Counted from the stretch's first letter, positions 43,984-53,956 are shown. The stretch: DNA of 64,000 nucleotides from Symbiodinium natans (GCA_905221605.1 CAJNDS010002545.1:137501-201500); one strand, 5' to 3'. Numbers and translations: made by a program. Notes: generated from the letters alone by a model not told the origin.

Positions 43984-46900
43984 CTTCATGGCAAGGGCGG
44001 TTTTGTAGGTTTTAGGGTTTTTGTGGTTGAGGTTTTTGGGGTTTAGGGGTTTGGGGGTTCGGGGTTTAGGGGTTTGGGGGTTGGGGGGTTGGGGGGTTTT
44101 GGGGGGTTTTGGGGGGTTTTGGGGGTTTTGGGGGTTTTGGGGGTTTTGGGGGTTTTGGGGGTCTTGGGGGTTTTGGGGGTTTTGGGGGTTTTGGGGGTTT
44201 TGGGGGTTTGGGGTTTGGGGAAGGGCACAGCAAAACAGGCAACAGGACCCGAAGCCCCCATCTTGGAAACGTGGAGAAGCCACAGCCGTGGCAATAGATC
44301 ATGGCTCCTTCTTCCACCCGGAGTAGTAGCCTAGGTTGGTCCCTCAATCCTTCTCTAAATATTACCTTCTGAGACCAAATGAGGGAAAATATAAACATCT
44401 TTTCAAGAGCCCAAGTAGCCAGAAATACCCTAAAATATCCCCTCTTAAACCAAAATTAGCGAAAACACAAAATCTTCCGGAGGGCCCAAGTAGCCTCCAA
44501 GGCAAAATCCAGTTCCAAGTTTTCGAAAGCGATGATCGACCTCTCGCGCGCTCAGAGGCGCGCCCCCACACTTCCCAACCCAGGGTTCAGGGTTCAGGGT
44601 TCAGGGTTCAGGGTTCAGGGTTCAGGGTTCAGGGTTCAGGGTTTAGGGTGTAGGGTGTAGGGTTCAGGCTTCAGGGTTTAGGGTTCAGGGTTTTGGGTTT
44701 AGGGTTTAGGGTTTGGGGTAAGTAGGGCATAGAGGTATGGGGCTCTTAGGGGGCCTTTTTTGGGTACGCAGGCAGAAGTTCCGTGTCTGCTTTGGCCAGA
44801 GCAGACCCCGCCAAACCAACGCCCCATTCAATATCTGGAGGCTTTGAAAACGAGGAAGCCAGGTATCATTTACGGTATATTCCTCACCTGCGGGGCATAG
44901 GGGTCTCTGGGGAAGTTCGCTTTTTGAACGGCAAAGGACCAGCCCCTCAACTTGAGACCATTCTCTACAGTTCGGAGATGTAGACTGTCAGGGCCTGTCG
45001 AGATGCTAAGGGTTTAACCGGGGGGGTTCCATGCATTAAGGGTTCTCGAAGTTGCGGTCTCTTTGCGAATCTCTCAGAATGTTAGGGTGCATGAAAGAAG
45101 CTGAGTTCCCCCGGTTTAGGGTGAAGAGGCTTGGGGAGACTGACCTTTAGAAGACAGGGGATGGTTGGGGCGCCCTATGTTTTTGAAATTCCCACTTTGT
45201 GCTGGGGCCAGTCTTTCTTGGGGGCTGTTGGGGGCTGTCATGCTTGTGTCGACATGAAAGCCCTGGGTCGCCTTCTCCGTCTTGGCATAGGTTGTGTGGT
45301 CTTCGGGAAAATACTGGCCCCCTTCTGTCACCCGTTGACTGCAGTCTCCGGCCCGGGCGTCGTATCTGGAGCAAGTCTTCCCGTCGTACAGCGCGAAGAA
45401 ATGGCATCCCTCCTCCTGCTCGCATCTGGCTTTGCAGGCTTGTAGGTTGCCGTCTTCTGCCTGCCAACCTGCATAGTAGCCCTGCGCACAGTAGCCAACG
45501 CCCAGCTTGGTGAAGTGGAACACGGCCAGGGCCTCCTGCGTCTTCGCGTAGAGGGTGTGCTCCTGGTCGGGATGTCGTGCGCTGCAGTCTTTGGCGTCGC
45601 CGTTGTACCTGGAACAGGTCTTCCCCGCCACGATGGCGAAATAGTGGCAATGCTGTTCGGAGCCGCATTTCGCCGCACAGGTCGCCAGGTTCGTGGCGTC
45701 CTCCTCCATTGCAACGCCGCTGGATATGAGGAATTAAAGGGCTCATATAGTACAGTTGTCAAGAACGGTAGTCTAAGGTTCAATTTGGGCCTTAGAAGGG
45801 TACCCCTTACATACCCCTTTTGTACCCTATGCAAATTACGGGCCCACGCATCAGAACCCTTCAAAGGAGGTTAGGCACCATGCTCAGGGCCCATGAACTA
45901 CCCTAAACCTCAACCCTAAACCCAATTGAAACCTTACTTCGAAGCTGGAGTTCACGCCGGCTCCTTCTTCCAACCGTCGTAGTAGCCTGAGAGGCAAAAG
46001 CCTGTGCCAAGCTTCCGGAAGCGTGGATCCACCTTGCGGAGGTGGGCACAAGGGGGCACAAGGAGATCTCTAAAACCCTCAGGCTGAGACCAAAAAGAAC
46101 TCGTCTTGTGGAGGTCTTCGTGCGGTTTGGGAAAACTTTTCTCGCGCTCACCAAGGTTTCGTAAAGAGGGAAGACAAGAGGAGTTGTGGGCAACACCTGG
46201 CGCGGAAACTTTGTGGGCTTTCTCGTGCCTTCCTGCCTGCCTGCCTTTCCCGTTGCGCTTGCCTTTTCGGTTCTGTTGGGGTGGGGTGGGTAGGGGATAT
46301 TTGTTTGTTTGCTTGTTTCTGTCCATGTTTGTGTGTATGTGTGTGTGTGTGCGCGTGTGTTCCAAGTTCGTTGTCTTTTTGTTTGGGGTGGAGTGTTGGC
46401 AAACCTCCCTGAAGTGCTGGGCCGGGGTACAAAGAGGTTTCAGCCTGCAGAGAGAAGGCCACAGTTCAGTTTAGGAACTAGGGTTTGCAAGTTGTGCCAT
46501 GGATCTATAGGGTCTGGGATTCAAACCTATAAGCCCTCTTTAGGGTTCAGGCCTTAGGTTTCCAAACCCTAGAACTCCCCCCCTCCCCCAACCAAGCCTT
46601 CTCAGTCTTGGCGTACGTTGTGTGCATCTGAGGGGAGTAGTCGCCGCCCTCAGTCACCATGTCCTTTTCAGGGAGAGAGGAGGGGCATTCGAAGGACCGA
46701 GGGGGCCGCTTTTGCAGTGGCTGTTTTGGGGCTCCTTAGGCACACAAAGAGGATATAAGATGACATACATGTATGAATATGTATAGACCATATATATATA
46801 TACAAGAGACAGGGACAGAGAGTGAGAGAGACACACATAGAAAGCGAAGGAGTATACATAGGGTGATAGAAAGGGCCCCTTCCCTTCGTCCTTGCAGTCG

Positions 46901-48121
46901 CCGGCCCGAGAATCATATCTGGAGCAGGTCTTCCCCTCGAAGAGGGCGAAGAATCCTAGGCTGGGCTACAGGGTTTTAGGGTTTTACGGTTTAGGGTTTA
47001 GGGTGTAGGGTTTAAGGTTTAGGCTTCAGGGTTTAGGGTTTAGGGTTCACGGTTTAGGGTTTCGGGCTTAGGAGGGTTTATATAGGGCTCAGGGTTTAGA
47101 GTACATGCCTCTAACAAACCGAACCAGGGAAGAGATCTAAACACTCCAGACCCTATCAACCCACAAGCTGCCCAAGACCCTAAACATCCCGAGCTGAAGA
47201 AACCCTAGACCCTAAACCTACAAATCCTAAAAACAATCCAAAAACACGAGCCCTACAAATCCTCAACCCTAAAACACCCTTCGAAACCCTCTGGCAACAA
47301 AAGACCCTAAAAACCATGGCAAATAACAAACTATTCAAAAAAACACCAAAAGCACTAAACGCAAGCTTCCAAAAAATCCCCCTAAACCCCCTTGTACGCC
47401 TAGCAGCGGCACTTGTCTTCTTCGTGGCATTTTGCTTTGCAGCCCTCGAGGGTGGCATCAGCTGCCACCCAACCTCCGTGACACAACGGAGGCTTGTGGG
47501 GGCTTAGGGCTTAGGGTTGAGGGTTGAGGGTTGAGGGTTTAGGGGTTAGGGTTTAGGGTTTAGGGTTTAGGGTTTAGGGTTTAGGGTTCAGGGTTCAGGG
47601 TTTAGGGTTTAGGGTGTGGGGGCTCAGGGGGTCTTAGTAGCCCAGCAACCGTATTATAAATAAGGGCACCCTTTTTTGGGTTGGTTACTTCAGGAGGGAA
47701 ACCAGAACCCAAAGAACCCAAAGGAAGGGTGAAGGGTACCACTGGGCTACTATGGGGTTATAGGGCTTAGGGTTGAAGGTTCAGGGCTTGAGGCTTAGGG
47801 TTCTTGACGGGTTTAAGGGAGCTTTTGATGGCTATTCTGGAAGGTTTCTGGTTGAGGGTTCAGGGGGTTTCGGACTGTTGTTCCATGATAGAAGCTTCCA
47901 AGGCAAAGCCGATGAGTGGCTAAACCCTGAACCCTGAAGCCTGCGAACCCTGTAAACCCCCGTAAACTCCTGCAAACCCTGTAAACCCCTGTAAACCCCT
48001 GTAAACTCCTGCAAACCCCTGTAAACCACACAAACCTTCTTCGCCGGCGCCCGCCTGCGTAGTAGCCTTGCCCACAGTATCCGACGCCGAGTTTGCTGAA
48101 TCGCTGGGGATGCGGCCCCTC
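43138..48121 (-). CDS. PAN/Apple-like multi-module cysteine-rich protein (9 exons, both ends incomplete)
   Basis: Exons (high-low): 48121-48055, 47473-47408, 46955-46891, 46663-46598, 46032-45964, 45703-45272, 44330-44308, 43983-43896, 43217-43138. Each module carries C-x3-C-x5-C-x-F/Y-F/Y-A then G-K-T-C-S-R-Y, which resembles PAN/Apple disulfide domains; modules are separated by KLG-x-G-Y/F-C and LYAK or TYAK-TEK spacers. Such domains bind proteins or sugars and are usually extracellular. Phases agree at the joins from 48121 to 45272 and from 44330 to 43138. The link between 45272 and 44330 lacks the expected KLG-x-GYC segment, so an exon was missed or lost there. Donors: GC at 48054, 47407, 46597, 45271; GA at 46890, 45963, 44307; GT at 43895. 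Confidence 0.8.
43230..43497 (+). repeat. Long TTTAGGG array inside a PAN-like intron
   Basis: About 38 units with two or three single-base variants. The longest uniform array in the window, with coding exons of one module on both sides. Confidence 0.97.
44040..44215 (+). repeat. GGGGGTTTT array inside a PAN-like intron
   Basis: About 14 nine-base units with a few slips. Resembles ciliate G4T4 telomere sequence and should form G-quadruplexes on the plus strand. Because units are 9 bp, all frames stay open on both strands (GFGGFG, PKTPKT). Confidence 0.9.
44579..44722 (+). repeat. TTCAGGG array
   Basis: Eight or more TTCAGGG units followed by TTTAGGG and TGTAGGG. Confidence 0.95.
45272..45703 (-). 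CDS. Long PAN-like exon carrying two complete modules
   Basis: A 432-nt exon, 5-10 times longer than its neighbours. It encodes EDATNLATCAAKCGSEQ..., then KLGVGYCAQGYYAGW..., CKARCEQEEGCHFFALYDGK, and ends TYAKTEK. It is continuous through the positions where sister modules of the same gene are interrupted (after GYYAG, after K-C, after G-D-C, and within K-T-C). The open frame continues past the donor with residues that no longer match a module. Confidence 0.85.
46598..48121 (-). CDS. Four-exon PAN-like module
   Basis: Exons 48055-48121 (PHPQRFSKLGVGYCGQGYYA), 47408-47473 (GWVAADATLEGCKAKCHEED), 46891-46955 (FFALFEGKTCSRYDSRAGDC) and 46598-46663 (DMVTEGGDYSPQMHTTYAK) match successive parts of the intronless module at 45272-45703. 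The 46891|46663 join is GA-AG. Introns hold TTTAGGG-like arrays, a TA-rich tract and short GTAAACCCCT repeats. Confidence 0.8.
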
Positions 48122-48201
48122 CTGAAACATCGGGGAGCTGCTGGGCTAATTTATGGTTTGATTAGGGCTCAGGGTACCCAACAGTTATAAGATGTTATAA
48201 G

Positions 48202-48411
48202 TTATAACTCAAGTACACAGCAACCATGACAGGGAACTTGGTTTAGGCCTTGAGCTTGCCCATATAACTTGGCCCTACGTACTGCATGGGGCTTCATCCA
48301 GGTGATCTGCGATTGAGCTTCGCTAGAGCTTGGTATGACATTCTTCACGGCATCTACTCGCCGCAGGCCTGACTTGGATGGGTACTTCGACATCCCGTGC
48401 CGCACACCCAA
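48202..48411 (-). CDS. Small ORF, unknown product
   Basis: The frame is open for 69 codons to a stop at 48202, with an internal ATG opening MSKYPSKSGLRRVDAVKNVI. It lies just upstream of the first PAN-like exon. It could be a coding exon or chance. Confidence 0.3.
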   Translation of the reverse strand: MGVRHGMSKYPSKSGLRRVDAVKNVIPSSSEAQSQITWMKPHAVRRAKLYGQAQGLNQVPCHGCCVLEL

Positions 48412-48609
48412 TCCCGACAGAAGGCCTGACTAAACCCCCGGACACGCTGAAGCCCAGAATCCTAACCCGTGCATCATGGATTCCCCTACTACCCCCCCTC
48501 TACACTATACCTCCCCTAGGGTCCCCCCATGTAAGGCTATTTAGGGTAATTAGTAGGCAAATAAACCCTAAACCCTAAACCCAAAACCCAAAACTAGGGA
48601 AACCCATAA

Positions 48610-48720
48610 ATACAGACAGCATGAGCCTCGGTCTTCAGCTCCCTGACGGCGTCAAGCTCTCGGCCTGACAGAACCCATCTCTTCTGCCGGAGAGAGGTCG
48701 TGCTTCGCGGAGCCCATTTA
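48610..48720 (-). CDS. Exon candidate, unknown product
   Basis: Open frame containing LRQKRWVLSGRELDAVRELK, amphipathic and charged. It lies between the signal exon and the first recognised PAN-like exon on the same strand; no phase link was established. Confidence 0.45.
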
Positions 48721-49082
48721 CCCCAAACCCGAAACCCGAAACCCTAAACCCGCAACCCTAAATCAACCCCCTCAGAGAAACAAATAGAACACACTTAACG
48801 CACCCCCCAACAAGGAACACCACTCACCAACTGAAAGCCTGCCTCGGAACCCCCCAGCCCTCGCCCTCCCCAAAGCCGGAAGGCTCATGGGGTTTAGGGT
48901 TTAGGATTTAGGGTTTAGGGTTTAGGGTTATGGATTCTCATAAGTAGGGTTAGCAAGTGCCTCTTGTGAGTAGGTTTCGGGCTTCGGGTTGACTTGGAGT
49001 AGCCGACTTTCCTTTCGGCTTCTTCACGGGGAGTGCATGCCCCTTCTTCAGTCCTACTTCGAGGACTTCTTGAGAGATGGGA

Positions 49083-49207
49083 GCTTCCCAGAATAGGGGG
49101 GAGCAGGGTACCCTTATATGCCCCGAATGAGCATAGTGCCCATGGTAGGAACCCCCAAAGACGGGTTCCCCCGCCCAGACTTTCTCCCAGATTTTCGGAA
49201 CCCCCCA
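49083..49207. mobile_element. GGGGGTTTCCGAAAT-family element
   Basis: Left CTTCCCAGAATAGGGGGGAG, right CCCAGATTTTCGGAACCCCC. Confidence 0.5.
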
Positions 49208-49334
49208 TGCAAGGGGATAAGAGGAACCGCAGTGCTTAACTCTAGAATCTAGGGTTTCGGGGCCTAGGGCTTTGGGGTTTAGGGATTAGGGGTTAGGGTC
49301 TGGGGTTCAGGGGATTAGGGATTCGGGCTCAGGG

Positions 49335-49437
49335 TTTAGGAAGATTTTCGCGCAGTGGCCTGAAGCGTGACGACGCATGACGGCCTCCAATTGGGGCACG
49401 GGTATTGCTCACGTCGGGTCGAGATGGTTGGGTTACG
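49335..49437 (-). CDS. Exon candidate, unknown product
   Basis: Open frame NPTISTRREQYPCPNWRPSC followed by VVTLQATARKSS. GC-rich, with no repeats inside. The other strand has a stop early in each competing frame. It may belong to the PAN-like gene. Confidence 0.45.
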
Positions 49438-49682
49438 TATAACCCTCCTGATGAACCTCCAGGTACCCCTAACCCCTACAGCCTATCTGTCCTGAAAATG
49501 ACAAGCAATGAAGACGAGGACGAAGGTTGGGAAGAATGGTCACAAGCTGACTGACATGTAAGAACAACTGCCGACACTGCAGCGCACACCAGATCAAGGT
49601 GTGGGTTGTTTCCTAACAATCCCCTTCTACAAGGACCCCCCAGTAGCAGGTCCCCAATTTTGGTGAGAAATCCAAACGTTCC

Positions 49683-49840
49683 CAAACCCTAAACCCTAAA
49701 CCCTAAGCCCTAAGCCCTAAACCCTAAACCATAAATCCTAAACCCTAAACCCTAAACCCTAAACCCTAAACCCTAAACCCCAAACCCTAAACCCTAAACC
49801 CTAAACCCTAAACCCTAAACCCTAAACCCTAAACCCTACA
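49683..49840 (-). repeat. CCCTAAA array
   Basis: About 21 units, with a few CCCTAAG. Confidence 0.95.
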
Positions 49841-49850
49841 GACCCCGCAC

Positions 49851-49923
49851 CTTCATCGATCCATCGGCTTGGACTTCAAACTTGTGGTCTGCGCCTTCGC
49901 GTCGCCTCGGGCGGATGAGGGCG
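49851..49923 (-). CDS. Exon candidate between signal exon and PAN-like modules
   Basis: Open frame with REGADHKFEVQADGSMK ending at a consensus donor AAG|GTGCGG. Flanked downstream by a roughly 20-unit CCCTAAA array. The phase to the 50527 exon is unresolved. Confidence 0.5.
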
Positions 49924-50013
49924 CTCGAAATAGTTCATGAGAGGCATAGTATAGGGGGCCGGAAGTAATTAGAATAGGGGTTTGGGGGGTTTCGGGTTTA
50001 GGTTTAGGGCGAC

Positions 50014-50124
50014 TATAGGGGCCTGAAATGATTGGAATATGGTTTTTTGGGGGGGGGGGTTGTTCTAGTATACTTACAAAGGGACCATAAGGGAATATGA
50101 TTAGTAGTTATTCCAACCCCTGTA
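50014..50124. mobile_element. TATAGGGGCC inverted-repeat element
   Basis: TATAGGGGCCTGAAATGATT to TAGTTATTCCAACCCCTGTA; about 110 bp, as in the 4604 copy. Confidence 0.6.
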
Positions 50125-50526
50125 TTGCTAAAAATGATATTCACCCGAATAGTGGTCATTGTGCTCCTGTCTGTGCTAGATATCAGCTTGAGTCTGTCCA
50201 ATTTTGAATTAGGAATTCGATGAATACGATCCTAACATCCCAATCGTCGTGAGGTACGAACGGTAAGACGCTTGCCCTGATGAAACATGACCTTAAACCC
50301 TTAAACCCCTAAATCCTACACCCCTCAACCCTAAACCCCTAAATCCTGCACCCCTAGACCCTAAACCTCAACCCTAAACCCTAGACCCTCGACCCGAAAC
50401 ACCAAAACAATAAACCCTAATTAAACCATGAACCCTAAACCCTAAGCCTAAGCCCTAAAACCTAAACCGTAAACCCTGAACCCGAAACCCGAAACTCTCA
50501 ACTCTAAACCCCCTAAACCCTAAACC

Positions 50527-50634
50527 CTTCAGGCCGAGGTGCACCGCATGATCGACTGCGGTATGCTTGACGTCTACGGCTCGTGAAGTCACCAGCAACA
50601 CGGCCAGGACGTCGAGCACCGCAATGGTTCTCAT
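50527..50634 (-). CDS. Signal-peptide first exon, possibly of the PAN-like gene
   Basis: ATG at 50632-50634 opens MRTIAVLDVLAVLLVTSRAV, a good N-terminal signal sequence with a likely cleavage after SRA, followed by a hydrophilic stretch ending HLGLK. The exon ends at AAG|G before GTTTAGGG. It is in the right place and orientation to start the secreted PAN-like protein 2.4 kb downstream, but the exons between 50.5 and 48.1 kb could not be joined in frame, so the link is an inference. Confidence 0.6.
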
Positions 50635-50754
50635 GTTACCTGCGCTTGGCCCTAGGGTCCAGGGTTTAGGGTTCATGTGGCGTAGGGTTTCGGGTTCATG
50701 TGGTGTAGGATTTAGGGGTCACACGGTTTAAAGGTTTAGGGTTTACCTGCTTGG

Positions 50755-50971
50755 CTGCTGCAAGGCTGGAAGTTCCCTCAAAAGGAGCTGGAGTCTATCA
50801 AACCTCTGCATATCCAAGAGGTTCTCCACAGCCGGTCTCAAATGGGCAGCGTGCGCTTTGCTGTGGTGGCAGCAGGATTAGCACCATGCTTCCCGTCGTT
50901 TCCGGGGCGATACGACAAAGATGCCATGATAAGAGACGGGCATGGCGTGTTCAGGTGGACATGTGCCCCCT
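50755..50971 (+). CDS. Candidate terminal exon, about 70 codons
   Basis: Frame WKFPQKELESIKPLHIQEVL, then SRSQMGSVRFAVVAAGLAPC, then PGRYDKDAMIRDGHGVFRWT and TGA at 50969-50971, right before a CCCTAAA array. Strongly protein-like. It lies 120 bp from the divergent signal-peptide exon. Confidence 0.5.
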
Positions 50972-50975
50972 GAAC

Positions 50976-51086
50976 CCTTTAAAAACCCTAAACCCTAAAC
51001 CCTAAACCCTAAACCCTAAACCCTAAACCCTAAACCCTAAACCCTAAACCCTAAACCCTAAACCCTAAACCCTAAACCCTAAACCT
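50976..51086 (-). repeat. CCCTAAA array
   Basis: About 15 units directly after the stop of the 50755 plus-strand exon. Confidence 0.95.
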
Positions 51087-51640
51087 CCTGGACTCTATGT
51101 GTAAACCAACTTGTGCATCTTAATGTTCCCCTGTTGGCATGTCATTCTTTTTTTGCTCTCGCTCTTTATTGCTTTCGCTCGCACAACCTTTCAATCAAGA
51201 ACTCACGAATGTAGTCAAAAACAAGCGGGAGAGAACTGAATTCTTGTGCTAAAAAGCGCTAATCAGATAGCAAAATGCGGTAGAAGAGACAGAGATACCA
51301 ACAAGATGATTTGAAAGCCTTTGTTCCTTGATGGCCACGTCATGCCATAACATGCTGCGCAAGCGGCACGTGGAGGAATGAGTTCACCAGAATACGTGCG
51401 TTCCTTCGCTGCAAGATTTCAAAGGCAGGGTAATGGTGGTTCAAAACTAAGCTGGCTGTACAAACCAACCCGCTAAGCTCCTGCCTTAAGGCTCAATAAG
51501 AGAGAAAAAACATAAAAAGCATCCCAAAGTCCTACCTAAGCCTTACAAACCCTATATATGTCTTATTTAAGCTCACCTATAAACAAGACCCCCTTAAACA
51601 AATCTATCCCAAGGTCCAAAGGAATGCTCTAGACTCACCT
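51087..51640. other. Non-repetitive stretch without a recognised gene
   Basis: AT-richer sequence free of telomere-like repeats; no long frames on either strand. Confidence 0.5.
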
Positions 51641-51654
51641 GCAAGCAAGGGACT

Positions 51655-51837
51655 TTAACAGGTTCGGCGCATCTGCGCTCCCCACCTAAAGGGAACCTTT
51701 AGGGTCGAGTGCGCCCGCGGCTTGAGCCCAAAGCTTCCGGAGCGCTCAAGGCGCTTGTGGGGGGTTTTAGAGGGATTTTGAGGGCTCAGGGTCTTAGAGC
51801 TCCTGTTAGGTTTCAGGTTCGAGGTTTCCCATGGCAT
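51655..51837 (-). CDS. Small ORF, uncertain
   Basis: 60 codons from ATG at 51835-51837; basic, with KTPHKRLERSGSFGLKPRAH. Confidence 0.3.
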   Translation of the reverse strand: MPWETSNLKPNRSSKTLSPQNPSKTPHKRLERSGSFGLKPRAHSTLKVPFRWGAQMRRTC

Positions 51838-51874
51838 CGCTACAGCCAGGCTTCCTGAAGGCGTCGCTATACAG

Positions 51875-52063
51875 ATGAGATTGCCTCAACAGGATTTTGG
51901 CCTTAGGGATGGTTCGGGTTTCGGATTGGGGTCCCAAGGTTCAAGACTTGAGGATGTCGTGCTTTGCAACATGGTTGTCAGATCACTTCCCATCGGAACA
52001 CGTGCAAACCAGTCAATTGCGGAGCTCGCGGCCCTAAACCTACCACTTCAAAACATCTTCTGA
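51875..52063 (+). CDS. Small ORF, uncertain
   Basis: 62 codons from ATG at 51875; the C-terminal half reads RLEDVVLCNMVVRSLPIGTR then ANQSIAELAALNLPLQNIF. Confidence 0.4.
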   Translation: MRLPQQDFGLRDGSGFGLGSQGSRLEDVVLCNMVVRSLPIGTRANQSIAELAALNLPLQNIF

Positions 52064-52111
52064 ACACGCGCGCGCGCTCTTCACATGCTTGACAGTCAGG
52101 CAGGACGTGCT

Positions 52112-52309
52112 TCAACGGCATTCTGACAACCATGGGTGCTCACTGTGCCACTTGACAATTTTCACACGGTCGAAAGCGTTTCTGTGGAAGCAGCGCCTCG
52201 TCAAATTCACCGGCCGCACCATCCTGGATTTGGGCTGACCGAGGGGTTTGGCATCAAACTCTGCTGCAAACAATCTAGACTTCGGTTTTGAAGACATAAT
52301 TTCCCGCAT
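52112..52309 (-). CDS. Small ORF, uncertain
   Basis: 65 codons from ATG at 52307-52309; basic, with SRMVRPVNLTRRCFHRNAFD. It faces the previous ORF tail to tail. Confidence 0.4.
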   Translation of the reverse strand: MREIMSSKPKSRLFAAEFDAKPLGQPKSRMVRPVNLTRRCFHRNAFDRVKIVKWHSEHPWLSECR

Positions 52310-52369
52310 GTCAAAAAACGGTCAAAACTCGGTGTGTTGGTGTGTTGCTGTGTTGGCGTGTTGGTGTGT

Positions 52370-52447
52370 TAGAGAAAGAGAAAGAGAAAGAGAAAGAGAA
52401 AGAGAAAGAGAAAGAGAAAGAGAAAGAGAAAGGGAAAGAGAAAGAGA
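52370..52447 (+). repeat. GAGAAA hexamer microsatellite
   Basis: About 12 units. Confidence 0.97.
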
Positions 52448-52457
52448 AAGTTAAAAC

Positions 52458-52990
52458 AAAGCACACGCCGCTTTGTTACGGACATGTTTGTGTCTGTCGA
52501 GCCCACGTAGCAAAAACACACCCAAAAACCCGCCACTTTGTCACGGACATGTTTTTCTCCATCGGGCCTGTAAAAGAAAGCCACTTTGTTGCGGAGATTT
52601 TTGTGTGAATGGAACCTATGTAGCAAAAAAACACGCCACTTTGTTACATACATTTTGTGTCCATGGAGCCTATAAAAAAACAACACTTTGTTACCGACAT
52701 CGTTGTGTCCATCAAGTCTGCAACAAAACAAACGCCAACTTGCTACAATGTTTGTGTCCATCGTTGCAAAGGTTTGGTGTCCATCGAGCCCGTGTAAAAA
52801 AGAAAACACGCCACTTTGTTACGGACATTTGTGTTTCCATCGAGCCTGTTAAAAAATCTAATGAAAAAAACGCCACTTCGTTACAGAGATGTTGATGTCC
52901 AGCGAGCCTGTTTACAAAGAAAGCCACTTTGTTACGGACATGTTTGGTGTCCATCCAGCCTTAAAAGACACCACTTTGTCACGGTCGGTG
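52458..52990. repeat. Degenerate tandem repeat, unit about 55-65 bp
   Basis: About nine copies of a unit containing GCCACTTTGTTACGGACATG, then TTTGTGTCCATCGAGCCTGT and an A-run. Minus frames read V-T-K-W-R-V-F-F and N-K-V-A-F-F repeats. Copies differ by 10-30% and by small indels. Confidence 0.85.
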
Positions 52991-53667
52991 GCACTGGCGG
53001 TAGCCATTAAATATGATGCAATGCTGTGGGTCATACATGGCTACGTGAAAGTTGTTCTGAACGAGGATGGCCCTTAAAGCCCTCTGAAAAATACTCCTAA
53101 GTCTAGTCCGCTTAAATCCCAGTAAGGGAACATACCGGGTGAATCAAACTCAGGGATGAGAGCCCGGTAAGGCCCACTACCTTCGGTTTGAGCTTTGGGG
53201 TAGGCCTGCGGCCAACAAGTCAGGAATCTAGGAGCCAGGACATGGGGAGAAAAAAGGGCCCACTTCCACACGCAGCCTGTAAACCCTCAACCCCGAGCCC
53301 TATAAACCCTAAACTCGAAACCCCAAGCCGAGCCTGGACCCAACAAGCCGACAACCTCGGAGGTCGAACTCATATTGCCGCAGCTGCCCAGAAGGTAGCA
53401 CAAAAACCACACTAACAACCCCCGATCCCAGAGCCAAGACGAGCCCTGCTGCGACACTTGGCCGCCAACGCTCGACGCCGAGGCCTTATAACGAAACCCT
53501 TGATTCAAATGGTTCAGGATTTGGGGGGTTTCGGGTCTTGCAACGAAGCCCCAAAACGAACCCCCAATGAAGTACCTGGTTCCTCCCTATATCAGATAGA
53601 GGCCTCAGGAAGTGAGGTTTAGGGGTTTAGGATTTCGGGGAGGCGCGTAAAGCCAAACCCGAAGACC

Positions 53668-53946
53668 CTAGATCGAAGTGTGAACCCAAGCTTCAAACCT
53701 CGTAACCTCGTAGTTCGGACTTCGCGGCAAGTTATCGCCAAAGCTGCCCAGAGCAGGGTTCACGGCAAAGTATTTTAAAGCTGAGGGAAATTCAGGGCAT
53801 ACTGTGGCTCCTGCCAAGGCGTTGCGAGAGATGGCGGGCAGGCCTGAGGGCAGCAGTTGACGGTTCTGGGTGGAGGATCGCTGCTCTTGCGTAAGCAAGG
53901 ATTTAGGGCGTAGGGTTTGGGATCTATTCCATTGAAGGGGTCTCAT
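53668..53946 (-). CDS. 92-codon ORF, unknown product
   Basis: ATG at 53944-53946; contains LLTQEQRSSTQNRQLLPSGL and SALKYFAVNPALGSFGDNLP. Soluble, free of repeats. One of the better stand-alone ORFs. Confidence 0.45.
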   Translation of the reverse strand: MRPLQWNRSQTLRPKSLLTQEQRSSTQNRQLLPSGLPAISRNALAGATVCPEFPSALKYFAVNPALGSFGDNLPRSPNYEVTRFEAWVHTSI

Positions 53947-53956
53947 TTAATTCGTC

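Noticed and set aside
43834-44398. 149-codon PQNPQNPQ ORF and the overlapping GFGGFG/PKTPKT ORFs
   Set aside because: The repeat part is the GGGGGTTTT array in an intron; only the short EDATNLAV segment at 43896-43983 is a real exon.
46148-46474. ORFs of 104-137 codons on both strands in the 46.1-46.5 kb intron
   Set aside because: They lie between two PAN-like exons and include a GT/CA microsatellite and a lysine-rich low-complexity stretch.
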